Source of the DNA: Clostridiales bacterium
GTDB taxonomy: Bacteria; Bacillota; Clostridia; Christensenellales; Aristaeellaceae
DNA: 47,736 nucleotides
Reading direction: 5' to 3'
NCBI GenBank assembly: GCA_015056415.1
Contig: SVGJ01000014.1
Location: forward strand, 1 to 47,736
The translations under genes and the position numbers were made by a program. The notes below the pieces were generated by a model. That model was not told where the DNA came from. It saw only the letters and a program-made list of their open reading frames with translations, and did not search any database. Positions 42,440 through 47,736 of this stretch are shown piece after piece. The first letter of the stretch is position 1; each line of letters begins with the position of its first letter.

Positions 42440-42992
42440 GGATATCCTTCCCTTCGGTCTTTTCCATGTCTTCCTGATATTCGGTGAGCTTGACCTCCAG
42501 CGGGGTTGTGGCCTTGCGGGAAGGCAAGGCGTAGAACACCGCCACGCCCAGCGCCACGCCGATACAGTAGGGCACGGTGATGAGCAGCGGGTCGCGTACA
42601 TCCCCGCCGGTGAGGAAACGGTAGACCAGCATCTGCGCGGCGGGCATATCCACATCGCTGTGGAACCAGCTCAGCCCCAGCGCGCTGCCCATGAGCAGGA
42701 TCGTGAAGGCGGCGGTGGTCCGCAGCCATTTCCAGGGGTCGGGACGGTTGGTATGCACCCGATGCACATAGCAGACGTCCGCCCCCAGCATGGTGATGCT
42801 CTCCTGCGGACAGGCCCTTTGCAGGGCGGCGGCGCAATCCAGCGCGGTGAGCTTCCACACGCCCTCCTGATCAGGGCAGGGAAGCTCGGCGCTGACGATC
42901 TCCGGGGGAGCGGTGGCGCGTGCCACGTCTGAAAGCCGCAGTGGTTGCCCAGTGGCGATCTTGGCCCTGTTTTGCAGCTGGCAGTAGATCAA
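42426..42992 (-). CDS. spoVAA: Stage V sporulation protein AA
   Basis: A 188-aa protein. The N-terminal half is soluble (IYCQLQNRAKIATGQPLRLSDVA), with two membrane helices at about 92-108 and 138-155 and a charged tail. The start is TTG at 42992, with GGGGGTGA a few bases upstream; no ATG fits, and the IY-start matches the family. It follows ypeB by 40 bases. Confidence 0.88.
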   Translation of the reverse strand: MIYCQLQNRAKIATGQPLRLSDVARATAPPEIVSAELPCPDQEGVWKLTALDCAAALQRACPQESITMLGADVCYVHRVHTNRPDPWKWLRTTAAFTILLMGSALGLSWFHSDVDMPAAQMLVYRFLTGGDVRDPLLITVPYCIGVALGVAVFYALPSRKATTPLEVKLTEYQEDMEKTEGKDIHDGL

Positions 42993-43032
42993 GCCGTCAC
43001 CCCCGTATCATTATGGCCGGATGGGATGCGCT

Positions 43033-44250
43033 TCATGCGGTGCGGACGCCGTTTTCCAAGGGGATGGTTTTGAGCAGCTCCACCTCGTGGCCGCTCCGGG
43101 CGTCAATGTAGATCAGGTAGTTCTCGCCTTCGTGGGATACGGATAACTCGTAGCAGAGCGTTTCCGTATCACCTGATGGGATCAGGCACAGCCGGCTGCT
43201 CAGCACCTGGGCGTGCCCATCGACAGGCGAGCGTGCCTGCTCTGCCGTCAGCGAAGGCACGGGCAACTCGCGCCGGACGTGATTGAGCCAGTAGTTATGC
43301 GTCTCCACGCCTACCACCTCGGCGGTGTCCATCCGCACCTGTACACGGATCAGGTCGGGGTAGAGCAGCACCTCCTCCTGCACAGGCGTGAGGCTGATGA
43401 CGCACAGCCCGTCGTACACCTCGTGATAGACCGGCTCCATGAATGGGAATCCCTGCCATTCCAGAAAGGCCGCCGCCGCTTCGCGACAGGTCTGCGGGCT
43501 TTGCGCCACGGGAAAGGAGGCGGTCTCAGGCATCATCCACAGGACCTTGCCGCCCTGCCGGGTGACCTCCAGGTTCAGCTGAACGTCCGGGGTCTCCACG
43601 GTAACGCCGTACGCCGCCAGCGAGCCGCTGGTGCCCGGCGCGGTCTTTACGCTGATGACACGATTATCTCCCACAAAGCTCCGGGCGATGGACAGCGCTT
43701 CCTCCTGGGTGATCTCTCCCTGCGGCAGCCCTTTGGCCTGCACCGGGGCGCTGGCGGCGATGGGCATTTCAAGATGCAGGGCGCTCAGGTCACCGGTGGC
43801 GTCCGCCATAGCCAGTTGGCTGCCCAGCTGCGAGCAAAGCGCCAGCAGCTGCTCCAGCCGGACGCGCTCGCCGCTGTTCAGCGCTCCCTGTTCAACCAGG
43901 CGGGGGAGCAGCTCCCCCGCATAATCGGAAAGCTGGTTGGCAAAGAGCAGCGCCGGGGCCAGTGTCTGATGCTCCACGGGCAGGAAGGATAAATGCTGCC
44001 GGACGCTGTCCGCTGTTTGGCCAACGGTGTGCAGCAGGGTCACTGCGTGGACGGGATCGGTGGTGAGGAGCGCCTTTTCCATGTGAAGGGTAAGCTCATC
44101 CATTTCCTCGGCGCTTTGATGCAGCGCGCTGAGATAGACGTCCTCCACGGTGCTTTCCAGCGTGGTGATCCGGCTGGACTGGTAGAGCAGCAGTCCGGCG
44201 AGCACGAACGCGAGCCCGGCGGCGATGGCCGCGAAGAAATACTTTTTCAT
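43033..44250 (-). CDS. ypeB: Germination protein YpeB
   Basis: A 405-aa spore protein needed to place and stabilise the cortex-lytic enzyme SleB. It has an N-terminal membrane anchor (residues 3-24), a helical region to about 190, and three PepSY-like repeats (GEITQEEALSIARSFVGDN ..., SPQTCREAAAAFLEWQGFPF ...). TAAGGAG precedes the ATG; 9 bases separate it from sleB. Confidence 0.93.
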   Translation of the reverse strand: MKKYFFAAIAAGLAFVLAGLLLYQSSRITTLESTVEDVYLSALHQSAEEMDELTLHMEKALLTTDPVHAVTLLHTVGQTADSVRQHLSFLPVEHQTLAPALLFANQLSDYAGELLPRLVEQGALNSGERVRLEQLLALCSQLGSQLAMADATGDLSALHLEMPIAASAPVQAKGLPQGEITQEEALSIARSFVGDNRVISVKTAPGTSGSLAAYGVTVETPDVQLNLEVTRQGGKVLWMMPETASFPVAQSPQTCREAAAAFLEWQGFPFMEPVYHEVYDGLCVISLTPVQEEVLLYPDLIRVQVRMDTAEVVGVETHNYWLNHVRRELPVPSLTAEQARSPVDGHAQVLSSRLCLIPSGDTETLCYELSVSHEGENYLIYIDARSGHEVELLKTIPLENGVRTA

Positions 44251-44259
44251 CAGGTCTCC

Positions 44260-44916
44260 TTAAATAGCGAAGGCGTGCTTGCCGATGGTCAGCTGCACCG
44301 TGCGGGTGCGGATCCACTTGTTGGTGGCGGTGACGGGATTATAATAGTAGATACATCCGCCGGTGGGATCCCAGCCGTTCATGGCGTCTCGGGCGGCACG
44401 GACACAGCTGGCCGTAGGCTCCAGGTCGAACTGGCCGTCCCACACCGCGTCAAAGGCGCCCGTCTGGAAGATCACGCCGCTGATGGTGTTGGGAAAGGCG
44501 TCGTGCCGGACACGGTTAAGCACCACGGCGGCCACCGCCACCTGGCCGATGTAGGGCTCGCCCCGGGCCTCGCCGTTGACCAGCCGGGACAATAGCTCCA
44601 CTTCCTTTTCCTTGTATATGCCGGCGGAGATACTGCCGCTGGTCAGCGTGACGCCCAGGGCGGCGGCGGTGGCGCTGCCTACTTTGCCATCTACGGTGAG
44701 GCCGTTCTTGCGCTGGAACCAGACCACCGCATCGTAGGTCTCCTGGCCAAAAACGCCGTCCACGCTGCCGGAAAGATATCCGTACTGCTTCAGCTTCTGC
44801 TGGATCAGCCGTACCTGCTCGCCCCGGCTGCCCCACGCGACCACGGCCGCGCTGCCCTGGGATACGCACAGCAGGCAGACCAGCGTCAATGCCAGCATCC
44901 TGCGCAGTTTACTCAT
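44260..44916 (-). CDS. sleB: Spore cortex-lytic enzyme SleB
   Basis: A 218-aa secreted lytic transglycosylase that breaks cortex peptidoglycan in germination. It has a signal peptide (1-23), a peptidoglycan-binding domain (LIQQKLKQYGYLSGSVDGVFG), and a hydrolase_2 domain with the catalytic glutamate in LVNGEARGEPYIGQVAVAAV. GGAGGTGA lies 9 bases before the ATG, inside the end of spoIIR (8-base overlap). Confidence 0.95.
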   Translation of the reverse strand: MSKLRRMLALTLVCLLCVSQGSAAVVAWGSRGEQVRLIQQKLKQYGYLSGSVDGVFGQETYDAVVWFQRKNGLTVDGKVGSATAAALGVTLTSGSISAGIYKEKEVELLSRLVNGEARGEPYIGQVAVAAVVLNRVRHDAFPNTISGVIFQTGAFDAVWDGQFDLEPTASCVRAARDAMNGWDPTGGCIYYYNPVTATNKWIRTRTVQLTIGKHAFAI

Positions 44917-45457
44917 GGGTGGTCACCTCCCGCTTCAGGCCGAACAGGGCATTCAGGAAGCCGGTCAGGCTCCAGTCCAACCCGGGAAAGCCCTCGAGCC
45001 GGGCGCAGTCCAGGGCCAACTCCGGGTCGATCAGTCCCCACCAGTTGCGGCCTTGCGCCTGGCCCAGGCGGATCATCAGCGCGGGGTATTCTCCGGCGGG
45101 GATGGTCAGGCCGTCCAGCGTGCGCTGGTCAAAGCTGTGCCTTTCCACCGTCACGGTGACGCTGCCCGCAAACCCCTCCTGCCTGGCAGCCTCCCGGGCG
45201 GTTCGTGTCAGCTGGGGCAGAAGCTCCGACACGCGCAGCAGCATGGGGCCGCTGCCCGCCTGTTCGATATAGAGCCGCTGCACCGCGTCACGTACGCAGA
45301 GCTTCACCCGTTGCATCTCGTCGGTATCATCCTGGGCCACCACGTGCATGCGAAGCAGCACGCCTGTCTTCATGGCGAGCACCGTGCGGGCTTCCTGGGG
45401 CAGCGCCGTTCCCAGCGTAGCAAGGAGCATCCAGAGCGAAAAGAGCGATCGGATCAT
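44909..45457 (-). CDS. spoIIR: Stage II sporulation protein R
   Basis: A 182-aa protein secreted from the forespore that triggers SpoIIGA to process pro-sigma-E in the mother cell. Family features: LLRMHVVAQDDTDEMQRVKL, CVRDAV, and RLGQAQGRNWWGLIDPEL; in other SpoIIR proteins the NWW is followed by a cysteine segment, changed here. An N-terminal hydrophobic export segment is present. GGAGGAA precedes the ATG at 45457. It heads the forespore cluster. Confidence 0.92.
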   Translation of the reverse strand: MIRSLFSLWMLLATLGTALPQEARTVLAMKTGVLLRMHVVAQDDTDEMQRVKLCVRDAVQRLYIEQAGSGPMLLRVSELLPQLTRTAREAARQEGFAGSVTVTVERHSFDQRTLDGLTIPAGEYPALMIRLGQAQGRNWWGLIDPELALDCARLEGFPGLDWSLTGFLNALFGLKREVTTHE

Positions 45458-45560
45458 CGTTTGTTCCTCCTGTACACAAGAGGTTGCCCCGAAAAACAGA
45501 AATAATACTGCATATTGCGTACTAAATAAGTCGAAAAAGTTAAAAAATTGCGTGTTCCCC

Positions 45561-45589
45561 TTTACGAAACGACGCATAAGTGGTAATAT
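45561..45589 (+). promoter_or_regulatory. Putative promoter of the 162-aa membrane protein
   Basis: TTTACG (45561-45566), 17 bases, TAATAT (45584-45589), 51 bases before the start. I could not find a convincing sigma-F or sigma-G site for spoIIR in the same region. Confidence 0.45.
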
Positions 45590-45639
45590 ATTCAAAGCAG
45601 AGAAAACTGCACAACATTCTCTCACAGGAGGGAGAACTC

Positions 45640-46128
45640 ATGTATCATCGCTATACTTCCCGTTCCGAGGGGCTGCAGACCACCGGCGCGCCCCGCTTGC
45701 AGGAGCGGATCCGAAACATACTGCTGTTGGTGCTGGTTGTGGCCTGCATCCTGCTGGCCATCTTCGGCGGCCGCGCTATGGGCTTCCAGGCGGAAACGGA
45801 AAGCACCTTCATCCGTCGGATGCAGACGGAGTGCAACGACGCGCTTTCCCTCACCGGCGCGCTGAGCCGGACGGCCGGAGCCAACTCCGCCGCCACCATC
45901 GGCCGCATCCGCAGCCATCTTTACGCCATGGACACCATCAATCAGCTGAATGTGGGCCTGCAGGGCGCGGGCGGCTACCTGATCAGTACGGACGTGTTCA
46001 CCTCGCTGTACAGCCTGCTGGACGATTACTCCGATAAGCTGATCACCGGTATGCAGACCGGCGATCTGCAGACGGAGCTGACCACCTCGCTGACAGCGCT
46101 GGCCGATCTGGTGAATCAGCTGGACTGA
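45640..46128 (+). CDS. Single-pass membrane protein of unknown function
   Basis: A 162-aa protein with one helix at about 25-44 (ILLLVLVVACILLAIFGG) and an extracytoplasmic helical domain with many S/T/Q residues (ALSLTGALSRTAGANSAATI), possibly coiled. No family recognised. GGAGGGAG precedes the ATG. It is divergent from spoIIR, which may hint at a role around sporulation, but nothing proves it. Confidence 0.72.
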   Translation: MYHRYTSRSEGLQTTGAPRLQERIRNILLLVLVVACILLAIFGGRAMGFQAETESTFIRRMQTECNDALSLTGALSRTAGANSAATIGRIRSHLYAMDTINQLNVGLQGAGGYLISTDVFTSLYSLLDDYSDKLITGMQTGDLQTELTTSLTALADLVNQLD

Positions 46129-46160
46129 CCTGATGGATTCCAATTGGTCCGGAAGAAGGA

Positions 46161-46186
46161 GCGTCCGCTGGCTTGCGGACGCTTTT
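46161..46186 (+). terminator. Terminator after the 162-aa membrane protein
   Basis: GCGTCCGC/GCGGACGC with 6-base loop, then TTTTCG. Confidence 0.85.
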
Positions 46187-46231
46187 CGTTTATGATCAGG
46201 AAACAAAAGCAACATATAAAGGAGGATCACC

Positions 46232-47425
46232 ATGCCTGAGCTTCGAAGCCTCACCCTTGAAGAAATGGCGTCTTACAACAAGCTTTCCTCGATCTGCTTC
46301 ACCTATACCACCAAACCGGAAGACCTGGCCCCAAAGGAAATGGCTCCGGAAAAACTGCGCCAGGTGCGCGGCGTGATCGATGATGACGGCACGCTGCTGG
46401 GCGGCATGATCATGATTGAAATGGACTGCCGCTTTGAGGGGAATGATTGCCGTTTCCTGGGCATTGGCGGCGTAGTCACCGATCCCGCCGAGCGTCGGCG
46501 CGGTGTGATCCGGCAGATTTTCGAGGAAGGCCTGCCCCGCTTGCGCAACGAAGGCTTTGTCCTCAGCGCCCTGTATCCCTTCAGCCACGTTTTCTACCGC
46601 AAATTCGGCTACGAGCTGGGTATCGTGCGGCGCAAGGCGAAGTTCGCGCCCGGCAGTCTGCGCAAGGATCTGCACCATGCTGCTTCCATCCGGCGAATCC
46701 TGCCAGGCGAGCCCGATGGCGGCATGAAGCAGGTGTATGAGAAATACATCGCCGATAAGAATCTGGCAGTCATCCGGGATGAGGAGCACTGGAAATCGCT
46801 CAGAGCCGGCACGCCCTGGGAAAATCTGAAATACAGCTACGTACTTTACAATGAAGAAAAGGAACCCATGGCCTACTGGCTGGGCACCATGGTCAAGAAC
46901 GAGGAAGGCTCCACCCTGACGATCCTGGATATGGCTTATACCTGCCGGGATGGCATGGAGTCCATCTTCGCGATGTTCAGCACCATGAACGAGATCGGCA
47001 CCATAAGGGCAATCATGCCTATGGATATCCCTCTGCGCTTCCTGATGACGGATCCCTATAATGTGGATGAAATGACGTCCTGCAACGGCATGGTTCGTGT
47101 GATGGACGTGGAAAAGGTGCTGGCGCTGCTCCCTGCGCCTGCGCTGAAGGGCAGCTGCACTGTAGAGGTCACCGATAAGCAGATCCCCGAAAACAATGGC
47201 AGCTTCACCATTGCCAGCGATGGCGAAAAGCTGACTGTGCAGCGAAGCGTGAACGCTCCTGACCTGAAATGCACCATCAACGGCCTTTCTGCTCTGGCGG
47301 TGGGCGTGATGGATCTCCAGGGCTGCCTGGACGCACGTTTGGCCGAGCTGGTCAATGCGGACAGCAAACGCTTTCTGGCGGAGTATTTCAGGCCGCGCCA
47401 GCAGCACCTGCACAATTTCTTCTAA
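46232..47425 (+). CDS. Eis-like GNAT N-acetyltransferase
   Basis: A 397-aa protein of the Eis type: an N-terminal GNAT domain with the acetyl-CoA site FLGIGGVVTDPAERRRGVIRQ, a second GNAT-like half (YSYVLYNEEKEPMAYWLG), and a C-terminal SCP2-like domain (SFTIASDGEKLTVQRSVNAP). Eis of Mycobacterium acetylates aminoglycosides and other amines; targets of clostridial relatives are unknown. AAAGGAGGATCACC precedes the ATG. The gene ends at a strong terminator. Confidence 0.9.
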   Translation: MPELRSLTLEEMASYNKLSSICFTYTTKPEDLAPKEMAPEKLRQVRGVIDDDGTLLGGMIMIEMDCRFEGNDCRFLGIGGVVTDPAERRRGVIRQIFEEGLPRLRNEGFVLSALYPFSHVFYRKFGYELGIVRRKAKFAPGSLRKDLHHAASIRRILPGEPDGGMKQVYEKYIADKNLAVIRDEEHWKSLRAGTPWENLKYSYVLYNEEKEPMAYWLGTMVKNEEGSTLTILDMAYTCRDGMESIFAMFSTMNEIGTIRAIMPMDIPLRFLMTDPYNVDEMTSCNGMVRVMDVEKVLALLPAPALKGSCTVEVTDKQIPENNGSFTIASDGEKLTVQRSVNAPDLKCTINGLSALAVGVMDLQGCLDARLAELVNADSKRFLAEYFRPRQQHLHNFF

Positions 47426-47429
47426 AGCG

Positions 47430-47472
47430 AAAACCAACCGACCACCATATGTTGTGGCCGGTTGGTTTTTTC
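47430..47472 (+). terminator. Terminator after the acetyltransferase gene
   Basis: AAAACCAACCG pairs with CGGTTGGTTTT around an inner CCAC/GTGG stem, then more T. It also shields the following rRNA-type promoter. Confidence 0.9.
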
Positions 47473-47572
47473 ATCCGATAAATGTTGATTTGTACAATCT
47501 GGTATTTTGATGTAAGCGCATACGAACGCACAATGCGTTGAAATCACTTGTCGTTCGGCTTTTAGATGAAAA

Positions 47573-47736
47573 TCAAAAAAACGCAAATTTTTTTGAAAAA
47601 AGGTGTTGACAAACGTCGAAACCTTTGATAAGATGTACAAGCTCTCACCGAGAGCGGATGAACCTTGAAAACGATACAGAAACAAAGAAACGCAAGAAAT
47701 AGTAGACAGATGATTCCGAATGAGTTAAGTTCTGCA
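47573..47736 (+). promoter_or_regulatory. rRNA-type promoter, UP element and leader at the window edge
   Basis: TTGACA (47606-47611), 17 bases, TAAGAT (47629-47634), preceded by runs of A and T (47573-47603) like an UP element. The leader has an AGCTCTCACCGAGAGC hairpin (47639-47654) and ACCTTGAAAACGATACAGAA, a type of sequence found before 16S or 23S rRNA in Firmicutes. No rRNA starts within the window. No credible gene lies in 47473-47736. Confidence 0.75.

Noticed and set aside
47655-47736. Start of 16S rRNA at the right edge
   Set aside because: The conserved 16S 5' sequence is not reached; only promoter and leader features are present.

Overview
The window looks like chromosome from a GC-rich, endospore-forming member of the Clostridia, probably an anaerobe. 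The evidence is a spoIIR-sleB-ypeB-spoVA cluster, a CotF-like coat protein, IreB, strong AAGGAGG ribosome-binding sites, several rubredoxin-type oxygen-defence proteins, and cytoplasmic glycosidases for plant sugars typical of gut Firmicutes. I cannot name a genus. The left edge cuts argS. The right edge stops inside what looks like the leader of an rRNA operon.

Layout. 1-4750 (mostly minus): argS start; a secreted protein with a flavinylation motif (plus); then a locus like Bacillus yrrD-yrzQ-yrrI-alaS-yrzL but without alaS (47-aa protein, PRC-barrel, 41-aa protein, AI-2E permease, IreB, aldo/keto reductase-ferredoxin), followed by a 53-aa rubredoxin. 4750-12130 (minus): HelD-like helicase behind a possible attenuator, TrmH-type methyltransferase, heterodimeric ABC exporter. 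12131-19980: sugar block with GH27 and an SGNH hydrolase (minus), then GH51, a MATE exporter, a CotF-like protein and GH31 (plus). 20017-25296: FliB-like methylase, RqcH/NFACT, a degenerate GuaA paralogue (all minus) and reverse rubrerythrin (plus). 25297-32300: an A+T-rich island with 78-bp perfect direct repeats, two nonsense-interrupted genes, a duplicated rubrerythrin tail, a BspA-type leucine-rich protein and a secreted peptidoglycan-binding protein. 32382-40013: flavin reductase-rubredoxin, RsmB-type methyltransferase, a LURP-one-like protein, a ClpB-like AAA+ protein with an uncharacterised partner, a PfkB kinase and a DegV protein. 40041-45457 (minus): forespore cluster. 45640-47425: a membrane protein and an Eis-like acetyltransferase. 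47426-47736: rRNA-type promoter and leader.

How genes work together. SpoIIR signals from forespore to mother cell; SleB, YpeB and SpoVA proteins then prepare and run dipicolinic acid uptake/release and cortex breakdown. GH27, GH51 and GH31 have no signal peptides and probably act on imported oligosaccharides. All three complete genes carrying a rubredoxin domain (rubredoxin, rubrerythrin, flavin reductase-rubredoxin) have a TTCAC-N16-(T/G)ATA(C/T)T promoter, suggesting co-expression. The most notable unexplained items are the terminator between the helD promoter and its start codon, the AAA+/partner pair, the GuaA-like protein lacking glutaminase residues, the repeat-flanked island, and a three-hairpin repeat supplying stop codons to several minus-strand genes.
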